From contig NZ_NKFL01000006.1 in the NCBI RefSeq assembly GCF_002223055.1, positions 1,736,001 to 1,800,000 of the forward strand: a DNA stretch of 64,000 nt, given 5' to 3'. Of this stretch, positions 1 to 9,855 are shown in pieces; the first letter of the stretch is position 1; the number at the start of each line of letters is the position of its first letter. A program made the translations under genes and the position numbers. The notes beneath the pieces are model-generated. The model was not told the origin of the DNA and did not search any database. It saw only the letters and a list, made by a program, of their open reading frames with translations. The DNA comes from Burkholderia sp. HI2500 (GTDB taxonomy: Bacteria > Pseudomonadota > Gammaproteobacteria > Burkholderiales > Burkholderiaceae).

Positions 1-409
1 CCGCCTCTTCCGGCGGATAGTCGACGACGAGCACGCCGTCGACCCCGGCCGCCTGTGCTTCGGCCGCGAACGTGTCGACGCCCATCCGCTCGATCGGGTT
101 CGCATAGCCCATCAGCACGACGGGGGTTTTGGGGTCGGTTTCGCGAAAGCGCTTCACGTCGGCGAGCACGCTCGTCAGCGTGACGCCGCGCGCGAGCGCG
201 CGTTCCGACGAGCGCTGGATCACGGGGCCGTCGGCCATCGGGTCCGAGAACGGCACGCCGAGTTCGATCACGTCCGCGCCGCCTTCGGCGAGCGCGTGCA
301 TGAATTCGACGGTTTTGGCCGGATCGGGGTCGCCGGCCGTGATGAACGGGATCAGGCCCTTACGGCCTTGTTCGGCGAGCGCGGCGAAGGTCTGCTGAAT
401 ACGGGACAT
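1..409 (-). CDS. trpA: Tryptophan synthase alpha subunit, N-terminal part
   Basis: TrpA cleaves indole-3-glycerol phosphate and passes indole to TrpB in the cytoplasmic alpha2-beta2 complex. About 136 N-terminal residues are in the window; the gene runs off the left edge. The start [11 protein letters not shown] is followed by the family core [11 protein letters not shown], then [16 protein letters not shown], which carries the catalytic Glu and Asp. It follows the methyltransferase gene by 95 bases on the same strand and closes the visible trpF-trpB-methyltransferase-trpA order. Identification is secure; the missing C-terminus is an effect of the window edge, not a truncation seen in the gene. 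Confidence 0.97.
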   Translation of the reverse strand, partial: MSRIQQTFAALAEQGRKGLIPFITAGDPDPAKTVEFMHALAEGGADVIELGVPFSDPMADGPVIQRSSERALARGVTLTSVLADVKRFRETDPKTPVVLMGYANPIERMGVDTFAAEAQAAGVDGVLVVDYPPEEA

Positions 410-504
410 GGCAATTTTCCTGTGTCGATCCGGAGTTTGCGCTTTAGCGCTTACTCCGGTCCCATACAAAGTATGCGTTGCGTTCGGCGATGCGGCGGCG
501 CGAT

Positions 505-1356
505 TCACGCGCACGCCGGCGCGGCAAGCGCGTTCACGCGCTCGTGCGCGATCGCACAATAGCTTTCGTTGATCTCGTAGCCGACGAAGTCGCGCCCCTG
601 CCGTGCGCAGGCCACCGCGGTCGTGCCGCTGCCCATGAACGGATCGAGCACGCGGCCGCCCGGCGGGCAGCTTGCGAGCACCATCCGCTCGATGATTTCC
701 AGCGGCTTCTGGGTCGGATGATCGACGCGCTCCGCGTGCTGCCGATGCAGGCGCGAGACCGACCAGACGTCCTTCGGGTTGTAGCCCATCTCCAGCCACT
801 TGCTGCCTTCGAACAGCTTGCGCGAGCGGGCCTTCTTCGTATCGGCGTCGTACGGGATGCGGACCGGATCGAGATCGAAGTAATACGCCTTGGAAACCGC
901 GAAAAAGCCGATGTTGTCGTGCACCGACGTGAAACGGCGCGTCGTGCCGCCCATGCTCGGCACGCGCCGGTCCCAGATGATCTCGTTGACCATCGTGAGT
1001 TGCGTCTTCAGGAAGCTGAAGATTTCCGGCGCGTACTGCCACGTGCAGAAGATGTACATCGACCCGCTCGGCTTCAGCTTCGGAATCGCGAGCTCGAGCC
1101 ACTCGCGCGTCCACGCGAGAAAGTCGTCGCCCGAACGCTTGTCCGAGTCGTTGCCGTAGTCCTTGCCGAGCCCGTACGGCGGATCGGCGACGATCAGGTC
1201 GATCGACGCGTCCGGCAGGTGCGCGGCATGGGTCAGGAAATCGCGGTTATGCAGTTCGATACCGGACGGCAGCGCGCGCGGCACGGCAGCGGCGGGCGGA
1301 ACCGCCCCCGCCTCGCTCGCGGCACCGCCGCCCGGTTCTTCGATCAGGTCACGCAT
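505..1356 (-). CDS. Orphan beta-class DNA N6-adenine methyltransferase in the trp operon
   Basis: This 283-residue protein has the catalytic motif DPPYG at about residues 58-62 and the AdoMet motif DPFMGSGTT near the C-terminus. That order defines the beta class of amino-methyltransferases. The segment between them (about 90-220) would recognise the target. The start lies nine bases after the trpB stop, so it is co-transcribed with trpB and trpA. No restriction gene is near, so it is an orphan enzyme. From the literature, the B. cenocepacia enzyme at this place (BCAM0992) modifies GTWWAC and affects gene expression; I infer the same target here. The first 30 residues are Ala/Pro-rich and the true start could be a little further in. 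Confidence 0.9.
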   Translation of the reverse strand: MRDLIEEPGGGAASEAGAVPPAAAVPRALPSGIELHNRDFLTHAAHLPDASIDLIVADPPYGLGKDYGNDSDKRSGDDFLAWTREWLELAIPKLKPSGSMYIFCTWQYAPEIFSFLKTQLTMVNEIIWDRRVPSMGGTTRRFTSVHDNIGFFAVSKAYYFDLDPVRIPYDADTKKARSRKLFEGSKWLEMGYNPKDVWSVSRLHRQHAERVDHPTQKPLEIIERMVLASCPPGGRVLDPFMGSGTTAVACARQGRDFVGYEINESYCAIAHERVNALAAPACA

Positions 1357-1365
1357 CGGTCGGGG

Positions 1366-2559
1366 TCAGAGCTCGATGCCCGATCGCTCGGCGACCGTGT
1401 GCATGTCCTTGTCGCCGCGGCCCGACAGGTTGACGAGCAGGATCTTGTCCTTCGGCAACGTCGGCGCGAGCTTCACGCCATACGCGATCGCATGGCTCGA
1501 CTCGAGCGCGGGAATGATCCCCTCGATCCTGCAGCAGTCGTGGAACGCCTTCAGCGCTTCCTCGTCGGTGATGCCGACGTACTGCGCCCGGCCGCTGTCC
1601 TTCAGCCACGCGTGCTCGGGGCCGACGCCCGGATAGTCGAGGCCCGCCGACACCGAATGCGTCTCGATGATCTGGCCGTTGTCGTCCTGCAGCAGGTAGG
1701 TCCGGTTGCCGTGCAGCACGCCCGGGCTGCCGGCGATCAGCGACGCCGCGTGATGGCCCGTGTCGAGGCCGTCGCCGGCTGCTTCGACGCCGATCAGCTG
1801 CACCGAGGTGTCGTCGATGTACGGATAGAAGATGCCCATTGCGTTCGAACCGCCGCCCACGCAGGCGATCACGGCGTCAGGCTGCCGGCCGGCGAGTTCG
1901 GGCATCTGCACCTTGCACTCGTCGCCGATCACGCGCTGGAAGTCGCGCACCATCATCGGGTACGGGTGCGGGCCCGCGACCGTGCCGATGATGTAGAACG
2001 TGTTCTCGATGTTCGTGACCCAGTCGCGCATCGCTTCGTTCAGCGCGTCCTTCAGCGTGCGCGAACCCGATTCGACCGGCACGACCGTCGCGCCGAGCAG
2101 CTTCATCCGGTAGACGTTCGCGGCCTGGCGGCGCACGTCTTCCGAACCCATGTAGACGACGCACTCCATCCCGAAGCGCGCGCAGATCGTCGCGGTCGCG
2201 ACGCCGTGCTGGCCGGCGCCCGTCTCGGCGATCACGCGCTTCTTGCCCATGCGCTTCGCGAGCAGCGCCTGGCCGATCACGTTGTTGATCTTGTGCGCGC
2301 CGGTGTGGTTCAGGTCTTCGCGCTTCAGGTAGATCTGCGCGCCGCCGAGCGTCTCGCTCCAGCGCTGCGCGTGATAGATCGGCGACGGGCGACCGACGAA
2401 ATGCTTCAGCTCGCGCTCGAATTCGGCGACGAAATCGGGATCGTTCTGGAATTTTTCATACGCTGCACGCAGTTCGTCCAGCGCGTGAATCAGCGTCTCG
2501 GCGACGAACGTGCCGCCATACGGGCCGAAATGGCCGCGATCATTAGGAAGGTTGTACAT
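1366..2559 (-). CDS. trpB: Tryptophan synthase beta subunit
   Basis: TrpB condenses indole with serine using pyridoxal phosphate. At 397 residues it has the usual length. Visible motifs are the N-terminal [10 protein letters not shown], the PLP lysine in HTGAHKINN at about residues 87-95, the GAGQHG loop, and the glycine-rich phosphate-binding GGGSNAMG. It lies 55 bases downstream of trpF and nine bases upstream of the methyltransferase start. Separation of trpFBA from trpEGDC is normal in this group of bacteria. No Trp-rich leader is visible in front of it. Identification is certain. Confidence 0.98.
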   Translation of the reverse strand: MYNLPNDRGHFGPYGGTFVAETLIHALDELRAAYEKFQNDPDFVAEFERELKHFVGRPSPIYHAQRWSETLGGAQIYLKREDLNHTGAHKINNVIGQALLAKRMGKKRVIAETGAGQHGVATATICARFGMECVVYMGSEDVRRQAANVYRMKLLGATVVPVESGSRTLKDALNEAMRDWVTNIENTFYIIGTVAGPHPYPMMVRDFQRVIGDECKVQMPELAGRQPDAVIACVGGGSNAMGIFYPYIDDTSVQLIGVEAAGDGLDTGHHAASLIAGSPGVLHGNRTYLLQDDNGQIIETHSVSAGLDYPGVGPEHAWLKDSGRAQYVGITDEEALKAFHDCCRIEGIIPALESSHAIAYGVKLAPTLPKDKILLVNLSGRGDKDMHTVAERSGIEL

Positions 2560-2614
2560 GGTGTCTCTCTCGATCGGTCGGCGCGCCCCGCTTTCGAGGC
2601 CGCACCGGCTTGCA

Positions 2615-3316
2615 TCACCCGGCGTCCGCTTCGCGCACCGCGCGTACGAACGCCGCCATCCGGGCGTGATCCTTCACGCCCTTCGCGCCCTCCACTTCGA
2701 TGCCACTCGAGACATCGACAGCAAACGGGCGCAACTGGCGAATCGCATCACCGACGTTTTGCGCGCTCAAGCCACCACTCAAAACGGCCCGATGCGCGAG
2801 CTCTGCGGGAATAAGAGACCAATCGAAGACCTTGCCGCTACCACCGTAATCCGGCACCAGGGTGTCGAACAGGAGGCCGCGCGCTTTCGAATAATGAAGC
2901 CCCGATTCTACCAAATCGGCCGATTGCGTCGAGGGGCCCACGCGCACCGCGCGCAGCCACGGCAGGCGTGCCGCGCGGCCAAGTGCGTCGCACTGATCGG
3001 GCGTCTCGTCGCCATGGAACTGCAGCAGCGTGAGCGGCACGTCGCGCACGACGGCCTCGATCTCGGCCTCGGTCGCGTTCACGAACAGCCCGACCACCGA
3101 CACGAACGGCGGCGCGAGGCGTGCCAGCTCCGCCGCCTGCGCGATCGACACCGCGCGCGGGCTCTTCGGATAGAACACGAGGCCGATCGCATCGGCGCCG
3201 AGCGCCGCCGCGTGCAGCACGTCGTCGGGCTTCGACAGCCCGCACAGCTTGATGCGCGTGCGCGGCGGCAGGCCGGCCGCGGCGGGAATCGAGGAAGACA
3301 CGGCGTGATCCGTCAT
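2615..3316 (-). CDS. trpF: Phosphoribosylanthranilate isomerase
   Basis: TrpF turns phosphoribosylanthranilate into its ribulose isomer in tryptophan synthesis. The 233-residue protein starts MTDHAVSSS, then [17 protein letters not shown] with the catalytic Cys, [20 protein letters not shown] and a C-terminal VDVSSGIE phosphate-binding strand. I chose the ATG at 3316 because it overlaps the truA stop as ATGA, which points to translational coupling. A longer open frame extends upstream to 3649 but is only the antisense-like shadow of truA. About ten non-conserved residues precede the barrel. Confidence 0.96.
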   Translation of the reverse strand: MTDHAVSSSIPAAAGLPPRTRIKLCGLSKPDDVLHAAALGADAIGLVFYPKSPRAVSIAQAAELARLAPPFVSVVGLFVNATEAEIEAVVRDVPLTLLQFHGDETPDQCDALGRAARLPWLRAVRVGPSTQSADLVESGLHYSKARGLLFDTLVPDYGGSGKVFDWSLIPAELAHRAVLSGGLSAQNVGDAIRQLRPFAVDVSSGIEVEGAKGVKDHARMAAFVRAVREADAG

Positions 3317-4125
3317 GATTGCGGGTCCAGATCGGCCCAGACGCTGCTCCACGGCACACTGCCGAGCTGCGCGGGCGGGACGGCGAATTCCGCCGGGTAG
3401 CCGACGTGGGCGAGATACAGCCCGTCGGCCATGAACGTGGGCGCCGCAAGCTTGCGATCGCGCCCGGCCAGCACGTCGGCGAGCCAGTCGGCCGGATAGC
3501 GGCCGCGACCGACCGCAACGAGGCAGCCCATCAGGTTGCGCACCATGTGGTGCAGGAACGCGTTGGCGCGGAACCGGAAATGGATGAAATGGCCCACGCG
3601 CCGCACGTCGATCTGATACAGGTGTTTGACCGGCGTCTTCGACTGGCATTCCGACGACCGGAACGACGAGAAGTCATGCTCGCCGATCAGATGCGCGGCG
3701 GCTGCGCGCATCGCGTCGTCGTCGAGCGGCGTATGGATCCAGCCCGCGCGCCCCGCCAGCATCGGCGAGCGCACGGGATGCACGTACAGCGTGTAGTAAT
3801 AGGTGCGCTCGAACGCCGAGAAACGCGCGTGGAACGTGTCCGGCATCGGCTTCGCCCATTGCACCGCCACGGTCGGCGGCAGGAACGCGTTGGTGCCGCG
3901 CACCCACGAGAAAACCTCCCGATCGAGGTCGGTATCGAAGTGCACGACCTGCCCGAGCCCGTGCACGCCCGTGTCGGTGCGCCCGGCCACCGTCGTATGC
4001 AGCGGCACGCGCGCGAACTCGGCCAGTGCGTGCTCGAGCCGATCCTGCACGGTCTTGCCGTGCGGCTGCGCCTGCCAGCCGCAGAACGCCGCGCCGTCGT
4101 ACTGGATGCCGAGCGCGATCCGCAT
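3313..4125 (-). CDS. truA: tRNA pseudouridine(38-40) synthase
   Basis: TruA makes pseudouridine at positions 38-40 of the tRNA anticodon arm. The 270-residue protein opens [18 protein letters not shown] and carries the catalytic aspartate in GRTDTGVHG near residue 52. Later blocks such as [14 protein letters not shown] and [16 protein letters not shown] are typical. The ATG at 4125 shares one base with the fimV stop (TGATG) and its own stop overlaps the trpF start, so fimV, truA and trpF are tightly coupled. A GTG three bases earlier (4128) is an alternative start. Confidence 0.96.
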   Translation of the reverse strand: MRIALGIQYDGAAFCGWQAQPHGKTVQDRLEHALAEFARVPLHTTVAGRTDTGVHGLGQVVHFDTDLDREVFSWVRGTNAFLPPTVAVQWAKPMPDTFHARFSAFERTYYYTLYVHPVRSPMLAGRAGWIHTPLDDDAMRAAAAHLIGEHDFSSFRSSECQSKTPVKHLYQIDVRRVGHFIHFRFRANAFLHHMVRNLMGCLVAVGRGRYPADWLADVLAGRDRKLAAPTFMADGLYLAHVGYPAEFAVPPAQLGSVPWSSVWADLDPQS

Positions 4126-6329
4126 CACGCCTCGTCCGCCAGTTTCGCGAGCAGCGCGCGCGCATCGTCGCGCGTCGCGGCGTCATTCGCGTCGACCACT
4201 TCCTGCAGCAGCGTCCGCGCGCCGGACAGGTCGCCCAGCTCGACATATTCGGACGCGAGGTCGAGCTTGTTGCGCGCGATGCGGGCGAGTTCGTCCGGCG
4301 TCAGCGCCGGCAACGCAGCGCCCGGCGCGGACGGCAGGTCGAGATCGAAATCAAGCTTCAGCGCGCCGAACTGCGCGCCGCCGAGCGGCGGCAGCGACGA
4401 CGTCGCGAACGGGCTGCCCGCCTGGGTTGCCGGCGTCGCTGCGTCCGGATCCCAATCGAACTCGTCGTCCTGATCGGCCGGATGTTCCGGGGCGGGATCG
4501 GTCGAGCCAATCGGGAGACGCTGTGCGGCTTGACCGTTAGTTGCGATTTTATCGGTGTCGGACTGCCCTGCTTGCGCAGCCGGCTCATCCGCCGCCAGCG
4601 ACGGCTCGTCCGGCGTGCGCGGCGGCAGCGGCATGTCGAGGCTGCTGAGCGCGCTGATCGCGTTCTGCATCAGCGCCGCGTGCTGCGCATCTGTGGCCGC
4701 GGGTGCGGTCGGCGTTTCCACCTGCGTCGCTACCCGTGTCTCCACCGACGTCTCGATCGGCGTCTCTAACGACGTTTCGACCGGCGTTTCGGCCGCGTCC
4801 TTTTCGATCGGCTCGGCATCGTGCGAAACCGGAGCCGTCTCGCTCGCGGGCGGCACTGCCGCGTGTGCGGTCGGCAATTCAGGCTGCTCGACATGCGGCT
4901 TCGCCACATCCGACGACGGCGACAGATCCGTATCCGGTGTCTCGACCGGCTCCGCCGCTGCGGCAGTCGCCGCGGCAAGGTTCAGGTCGGAAGCGGCATC
5001 ACGCGCGACCGGCATCTCGGGCCGGATCGGCAGTTCCGGTTCGACGGACGGCGCGGCTTCGGCTTGCGCAGCGGCAGCCGCCACCGTGACTCCGCCCGCT
5101 GCCGTGGCGGCAGCCAACGTGTCCGTCCCCGCATCGTCCGTGCGTCGGCTCTTCCTGCGCTTGCGCCACGCGAAACCTGCCGCGAGGACGATCACGGCCG
5201 CACCGGCCACCGCGGCCGGACGCCAGTCCATCTGCTCGTTACTGCGCGCAGGTGTCACCACCGGCGCGGCCGGCTGCGCGGGCACCGATACCGATGCCGG
5301 CTGCACTGCGCTGGCAGCAACGCCGGATGCCGCTTCGCCGGTCGTCGACGCAGCCGCAGCCGCGGACGCGCCCGCATCGCTCGCGGCCGGACGCGGCGCG
5401 ACAGGTGCCGGTGCCGGCTTGAGCTCGTTCGTCGTGGCCGGCTTGCCGATACCGTGCTTCTGCAATTCCATCAGCACGCGGTTCTTCAGCGCCAGCAGTT
5501 GCTGCAGGCTCGACGGCCGCGGCTGCGACGCGCCCGTGACCGGTGCCGCGCCAGCCGGTTCGTTCATGCCCGGAACCTGGCTGCCCGACACAGGCGGGGT
5601 CACGGCCCCGCTCGCGGACGACGGCACTGACTGGATCGTGCCGCTCCACACATGCGGACCGCTTGCACCGGTCACGGGTGCCGCCGGCTGCATGCTTTCG
5701 ACAGCCGATGCGCCGTGGGCAGCCGAAGTACCGACCGATGCCGAAGCACCGACGGATGCCGACGCACCGGCGGCCGTCGCGACGCTCGCACCGCTGACAG
5801 GCGCCGCATGCACGGCCGGCGCCACCGGCGCGGATTGCACGGTCGACCCCGGATGCGGTGCGGACGCACCATGCTGCGCGACTGCCGTGCCGCCCGATGC
5901 GGCGGCGGGTGCGGACGCTGCCGCCGCACCGGACGCACCGGACGCACCGGATGCAGCGGATGCAGCGGCCGGCACGACTGCCGCGCCTGTCGCATCGAGC
6001 GCCGGCACGGTCAGCGTCGCGCCGACTTTCAGGCGGCTCGCGTCGCGCTTCATGAACGCCTGCGGATTGGCGTCGAATAGCGCGCGGCCGGCGCGCGCGA
6101 GCACCCCGGGATCGCGCGACTGCGTAGCCGCCTTCGCGATGTCGTTCAGCGACTGGCCCGGCTGGACCGTCACGGTAAGCGGCGCTGCGCCGTCGGCAGC
6201 GGATGCCGGCAGTTCGCCGGTGCCGGCCGCCCAGGCCGATGCGGTTGCGCCGAGCGCCAGGATCGCCAGCGCGCCACGCACGGCGCGCGACAGACGGGAC
6301 TGACGCGGAAACAAGGAAATTCGGGACAT
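4125..6329 (-). CDS. fimV: FimV/HubP-like polar peptidoglycan-binding protein
   Basis: FimV-type proteins mark the cell pole and organise type IV pili, type II secretion or chemotaxis machinery. The 734-residue protein has a signal sequence ending around SAWA, a LysM-like block ([18 protein letters not shown]) and a long Ala/Pro/Ser-rich low-complexity stretch. One membrane helix follows ([17 protein letters not shown] with a basic anchor), then an acidic cytoplasmic segment and the conserved C-terminal TPR-like cap ([25 protein letters not shown]). I chose MSRISLF at 6329; an upstream in-frame extension to 6407 lacks family features. The gene heads the truA-trpF-trpB run. No pilus genes are near, so the exact partner is unknown. 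Confidence 0.9.
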   Translation of the reverse strand: MSRISLFPRQSRLSRAVRGALAILALGATASAWAAGTGELPASAADGAAPLTVTVQPGQSLNDIAKAATQSRDPGVLARAGRALFDANPQAFMKRDASRLKVGATLTVPALDATGAAVVPAAASAASGASGASGAAAASAPAAASGGTAVAQHGASAPHPGSTVQSAPVAPAVHAAPVSGASVATAAGASASVGASASVGTSAAHGASAVESMQPAAPVTGASGPHVWSGTIQSVPSSASGAVTPPVSGSQVPGMNEPAGAAPVTGASQPRPSSLQQLLALKNRVLMELQKHGIGKPATTNELKPAPAPVAPRPAASDAGASAAAAASTTGEAASGVAASAVQPASVSVPAQPAAPVVTPARSNEQMDWRPAAVAGAAVIVLAAGFAWRKRRKSRRTDDAGTDTLAAATAAGGVTVAAAAAQAEAAPSVEPELPIRPEMPVARDAASDLNLAAATAAAAEPVETPDTDLSPSSDVAKPHVEQPELPTAHAAVPPASETAPVSHDAEPIEKDAAETPVETSLETPIETSVETRVATQVETPTAPAATDAQHAALMQNAISALSSLDMPLPPRTPDEPSLAADEPAAQAGQSDTDKIATNGQAAQRLPIGSTDPAPEHPADQDDEFDWDPDAATPATQAGSPFATSSLPPLGGAQFGALKLDFDLDLPSAPGAALPALTPDELARIARNKLDLASEYVELGDLSGARTLLQEVVDANDAATRDDARALLAKLADEA

Positions 6330-6406
6330 CGTTGGCTCTATCGCCGCGCGCGGGCGCGGCTCGGATTCGCGGTTGAAAGCGTCAATAAGGTTGCCGCAGA
6401 AATGCA

Positions 6407-6433
6407 AAAGCGTCGCGTGGAACGCGACGCTTT
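6407..6433 (-). repeat. Perfect 12-bp inverted repeat upstream of fimV
   Basis: AAAGCGTCGCGT at 6407-6418 pairs perfectly with 6422-6433 across a three-base loop. It lies about 75 bases before the fimV start. Read on the minus strand the hairpin is followed by TTTTGCATTTC, a weak U-tract, so it could be a terminator for a short upstream transcript or a leader hairpin of the fimV mRNA. No gene upstream on this strand needs a terminator. Confidence 0.6.
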
Positions 6434-7178
6434 CGGCGGGTCTGTGCGTCGTAACCGCGTAGTTTACTTCACGTGATCAGGTTCGGGCCGAATTCATCGC
6501 CGACGGGCGCAACCGATTGCGTGCGCGCGTCGGGACATCCCGCGATCGCGCCGCGTGGATGTCCGGTTGCGCACGCTGCGACCCGCGCCCACGATCGACC
6601 GGAAGTGCGCCTCGCTCAGAGGCAAAGCCATCCGGCCGCATCGCCCGCCGAACGCATATCACATGCCTTTGCTCACTCAACGATGCGATCCGCACAACCC
6701 AAGGGACAACACGGAACCACGACCGGAGAATCAGGTACGTTTGCTCAATAATTTGCGCTACTTGCCGTTAATGGATTAACAAGCGCCAATCAAAATAAAT
6801 CCAGTCGGCCACCACCCCATTCAAATGAATTTCAATTGATCGATAAGAGGCCAATTCCCCTCTCTGATCATCGAATTGAACATCCCTGCCGCCAACCCCC
6901 CATCCCACAAGGCTTTCCAGCCTCGCCGCAGCTTCATTTCTCATACGAAATCAATCATTTCGACATCAATTCAATTTCATTACACAAAATTACACAGATC
7001 AAATAATTGCCGTCGCTACGATCGTCCTCAAACAAGAATCGGCGCAGTTCGACCATCGCGCCCGCACCCGCCGGAACAGCGGGAACGCGGTCGGCCTGGC
7101 TGACGCCGTGAGGTGCCAGGGAGGCATCGCGCAGTCGCACGACTGCATTTACTCACCAGCTCGTTACGGGGATCGAAC
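6434..7178. other. Gene-free region upstream of flgE, with AT-rich part
   Basis: I see no protein gene in this 745-base stretch. About 6720-7020 is clearly AT-richer than the surroundings. It carries an ATTACACA direct repeat with a ten-base period (6979-6986 and 6989-6996), several TCAAT runs, and GCCGTTAA at 6764-6771, which is one base from the sigma-28 minus-10 consensus but lacks a good minus-35. GTTTAC at 6462-6467 fits the GTWWAC target expected for the methyltransferase encoded at 505-1356. It also overlaps a minus-strand TAAACT that could be a minus-10 element facing fimV. AT-rich promoter regions of this kind are common targets of H-NS-like silencers. Confidence 0.55.
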
Positions 7179-8423
7179 ATGGGCTATCAACAGGGCTTGA
7201 GCGGGTTGGCCGGCGCGGCGAACCATCTCGACGTGATCGGCAACAACATCGCGAACGCGAACACGGTTGGCTACAAGCAGGGTCGAGCGAACTTCGCCGA
7301 CATGTACGCGAACTCGGTCGCGACGTCGACCAACACGCAGATCGGCATCGGCACGCGGCTCACGTCGGTGCAGCAACAATTCGGCCAGGGGACGATCAAC
7401 ACGACGAAGTCGTCGCTCGACATCGCGATCAACGGCAACGGCTTCTTCCAGATGTCGAACAACGGCGTGACGACGTACTCGCGTGACGGCGTATTCCACC
7501 GCGACAAGAGCGGCGCCATCGTCGACGCGCAGAACCGCAACCTGATGGGCTATGCGGCAGGGCCGGGCGGCGCGATCAACACCGCGGCGACCGTGCCGCT
7601 GCAAGCGCCGACCACCAACATCGCGCCGCAGGCGACGACGAAGGTCACCGGCCAGTTCAACCTGAACTCGCAGGACAAGGTGCCGGCCAAGACGCCGTTC
7701 AACGCGGGCGACAACACCACGTACAACTACAATTCGTCGATCCAGGTGTACGACACGCTCGGTGGCTCGCAACAGGTGTCGATGTATTTCGCGAAGAACG
7801 CGGCAGGTACCTGGCAGGCCTACGCGGGCGTGCAGGGCCAGACGCCGACGAATCTCGGCACCGTCACGTTCGACGCATCGGGCCGGATCAGCTCGACGAC
7901 GTCGGCCGCAACCGGCCAGCCGACGCCGAGCCTCGGCCAGTTCGCGTTCTCGATCCCCAACGCGTCGGGCGGCGCCAATCCGCAAAACCTGACGCTCGAC
8001 CTGACCGGCACGACGCAGTTCGGCGGGAAAAGCGGCGTGAACAACCTCGCACAGGATGGCTTCGCGAGCGGCACGCTGACGACGTTCTCGATCGGCAGCG
8101 ACGGCAAGCTCACCGGCAATTACTCGAACGGCCAGAGCGCGGTGCTCGGCCTGATCGCGCTCGCGAACTTCAACAACCCGAACGGGCTCGAGAACATCGG
8201 CGGCAACCAGTATGTGGAAACCACCGCGTCGGGCGTGCCGCAGATCTCCGCGCCGGGCAGCACGAACCACGGCACGCTGCAGGGGAGCGCGCTGGAAAAC
8301 TCGAACGTCAACCTGACGACCGAGCTCGTGAACCTGATCAAGGCGCAGCGCGATTACCAGGCCAACGCGCAGACGATCAAGACCCAGCAGGCCGTCGACC
8401 AGACGCTCCTGAACATGCGCTGA
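7179..8423 (+). CDS. flgE: Orphan flagellar hook protein FlgE paralogue
   Basis: The 414-residue protein has the FlgE architecture. The N-terminal rod/hook motif LSGLAGAANHLDVIGNNIANANTVGYK comes first, then the conserved INGNGFF strand and middle domains rich in Thr/Asn/Gly. The C-terminal ENSNVNLTTELVNLIKAQRDYQANAQTIKT helix polymerises the hook. It is full length, yet no other flagellar gene lies nearby, so it is a stand-alone copy beside amino-acid genes. It lies on the opposite strand to asd and fimV. The start at 7179 (MGYQQGLSG) was chosen because the helix begins there; upstream codons are not family-like. It could serve as an alternative hook subunit; that is inference. Confidence 0.92.
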   Translation: MGYQQGLSGLAGAANHLDVIGNNIANANTVGYKQGRANFADMYANSVATSTNTQIGIGTRLTSVQQQFGQGTINTTKSSLDIAINGNGFFQMSNNGVTTYSRDGVFHRDKSGAIVDAQNRNLMGYAAGPGGAINTAATVPLQAPTTNIAPQATTKVTGQFNLNSQDKVPAKTPFNAGDNTTYNYNSSIQVYDTLGGSQQVSMYFAKNAAGTWQAYAGVQGQTPTNLGTVTFDASGRISSTTSAATGQPTPSLGQFAFSIPNASGGANPQNLTLDLTGTTQFGGKSGVNNLAQDGFASGTLTTFSIGSDGKLTGNYSNGQSAVLGLIALANFNNPNGLENIGGNQYVETTASGVPQISAPGSTNHGTLQGSALENSNVNLTTELVNLIKAQRDYQANAQTIKTQQAVDQTLLNMR

Positions 8424-8433
8424 CCCGCACATG

Positions 8434-8480
8434 AAAAACGCGCCGCGCCAGCCTTGATATCGTCAAGGCCGACGCGGCGC
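8434..8480 (-). terminator. Terminator between flgE and asd
   Basis: A long stem pairs GCGCCGCG (8440-8447) with CGCGGCGC (8473-8480), with an inner CCTTGA/TCAAGG stem. Read on the minus strand it ends in TTTTT, so it terminates asd; read on the plus strand it may also end flgE. Confidence 0.8.
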
Positions 8481-8527
8481 GCAATCTTGTGCACCGCGGC
8501 CCGCATCTCGCGGGCCGGACACGCCAC

Positions 8528-9649
8528 TTACTTGTCGAGCAGGATGCGCAGCATGCGGCGCAGCGGCTCGGCCGCGCCCCACAGCAGCTGGTCGCCGACC
8601 GTGAACGCCGACAGGTATTCACCGCCCATCGCGAGCTTGCGCAGGCGGCCGACCGGCACCGTCAGCGTGCCCGTGACGTTCGCCGGCGACAGGTCGCGCA
8701 TCGACGCTTCACGCTCGTTCGGCACGACCTTCACCCAGTCGTTCGCCGATGCGAGGATGCCGTTGATCTCGTCGAGCGGCACGTCCTTGTTCAGCTTGAT
8801 CGTCAGTGCCTGCGAGTGGCAGCGCATTGCGCCGATTCGCACGCACAGGCCGTCGACCGGGATCGAACCCGGCTCGCCCATCGCCGGCTTGCCGAGGATC
8901 TTGTTGGTTTCCGCGCCGCCCTTCCACTCTTCCTTCGACATCCCGTTACCGAGATCCTTGTCGATCCACGGAATCAGCGAGCCGGCGAGCGGCACGCCGA
9001 AGTTGCTCGTCGGCATCGCGTCGCTGTTCATCGCGGCCAGCACGCGGCGGTCGATGTCGAGGATCGCGGAAGCCGGATCGGCGAGCTGCGCCTGAACCGC
9101 GCCGTTCAGCGTGCCCATCTGCGCCAGCAGCTCGCGCATGTTCTGCGCGCCCGCGCCCGATGCGGCCTGGTAGGTCATCGCCGTCATCCAGTCGACGAGG
9201 TTCTCGCGGAACAGGCCGCCGAGCGCCATCAGCATCAGGCTGACCGTGCAGTTGCCGCCGATGAAATTCTTCTGGCCCTTGACCAGCGCGTCCTTGATCA
9301 CGTCGAGGTTGACCGGATCGAGGATGATGACCGCGTCGTCCTTCATCCGCAGCGACGATGCCGCATCGATCCAGTAGCCGTTCCAGCCGGCCGCGCGCAG
9401 CTTCGGGAACACGTCGTTCGTGTAGTCGCCGCCCTGGCACGTGATGATCACGTCGCACTTCTTCAGCTCGTCGACGTTGGTCGCGTCCTTGAGCGTAGTC
9501 TCGTTTTTCGCGAACGACGGCGCTTTGCCGCCCGTGTTGCTGGTGCTGAAAAACACCGGTTCGATCAGGTCGAAATCGCCCTCTTCCTGCATGCGCTGCA
9601 TCAGGACGCTGCCGACCATGCCGCGCCAACCTACGAGACCTACGTTCAT
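8528..9649 (-). CDS. asd: Aspartate-semialdehyde dehydrogenase
   Basis: Asd reduces aspartyl phosphate to aspartate semialdehyde, the branch point to lysine, diaminopimelate, threonine, isoleucine and methionine. The 373-residue protein matches the Gram-negative form. [20 protein letters not shown] is the NADP-binding loop, Cys134 in GGNCTVS is the nucleophile, and the substrate-binding histidine lies in [12 protein letters not shown]. It follows leuB on the same strand but has its own promoter and a candidate leader peptide between 9730 and 9884. It is terminated by the hairpin at 8434-8480. Confidence 0.98.
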   Translation of the reverse strand: MNVGLVGWRGMVGSVLMQRMQEEGDFDLIEPVFFSTSNTGGKAPSFAKNETTLKDATNVDELKKCDVIITCQGGDYTNDVFPKLRAAGWNGYWIDAASSLRMKDDAVIILDPVNLDVIKDALVKGQKNFIGGNCTVSLMLMALGGLFRENLVDWMTAMTYQAASGAGAQNMRELLAQMGTLNGAVQAQLADPASAILDIDRRVLAAMNSDAMPTSNFGVPLAGSLIPWIDKDLGNGMSKEEWKGGAETNKILGKPAMGEPGSIPVDGLCVRIGAMRCHSQALTIKLNKDVPLDEINGILASANDWVKVVPNEREASMRDLSPANVTGTLTVPVGRLRKLAMGGEYLSAFTVGDQLLWGAAEPLRRMLRILLDK

Positions 9650-9729
9650 GACTAACCCTTTGATGGAGCTTCCCCGCCATTCCGTCCCCGGTGTGACCGC
9701 GCGGGGAAATAGGCGGGCACGACGGACGA

Positions 9730-9849
9730 TCAGCGTTTAATGATCGTTTTCGTGGTAATGGTTTTCGTGATGACGATGGCGCGCGCACCCGCACGGGCTG
9801 TGTTGCCGTGGAGTTTCAAGACCGGGGAGATCAGGGAAAGATGCGCCAT
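9730..9849 (-). CDS. Candidate Thr/Ile/Lys leader peptide of asd
   Basis: This 39-codon frame begins [10 protein letters not shown] and ends [19 protein letters not shown]. The last 15 codons hold five Thr, five Ile and three Lys codons, with mixed synonymous codons, 80 bases before asd. Asd feeds threonine, isoleucine and lysine synthesis, so this resembles the E. coli thr operon leader. The bases after the stop contain competing pairings. TTCCCCGC can pair with GCGGGGAA, and the shorter TCCCCG can pair with CGGGGA, but no U-run follows, so a Rho-independent terminator is not proven. The ATG lies six bases after a good minus-10, which would make the message leaderless. Confidence 0.65.
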   Translation of the reverse strand: MAHLSLISPVLKLHGNTARAGARAIVITKTITTKTIIKR

Positions 9850-9855
9850 CGTTCG

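Noticed and set aside
478..2814. A 778-codon plus-strand open frame opposite trpB and the methyltransferase
   Set aside because: It is Arg/Ala/His-rich, has no family motif or ribosome site, and mirrors the codon bias of the real minus-strand genes; it is an antisense shadow.
4555..6303. A 582-codon plus-strand frame opposite fimV, rich in Ala, Ser and Cys
   Set aside because: It reads the low-complexity Ala/Pro region of fimV backwards; composition explains it and there is no signal peptide or start signal.
6764..6771. GCCGTTAA as a sigma-28 minus-10 for the orphan flgE
   Set aside because: It matches seven of eight bases but has no acceptable minus-35 and lies over 400 bases before the gene; kept only as a remark.
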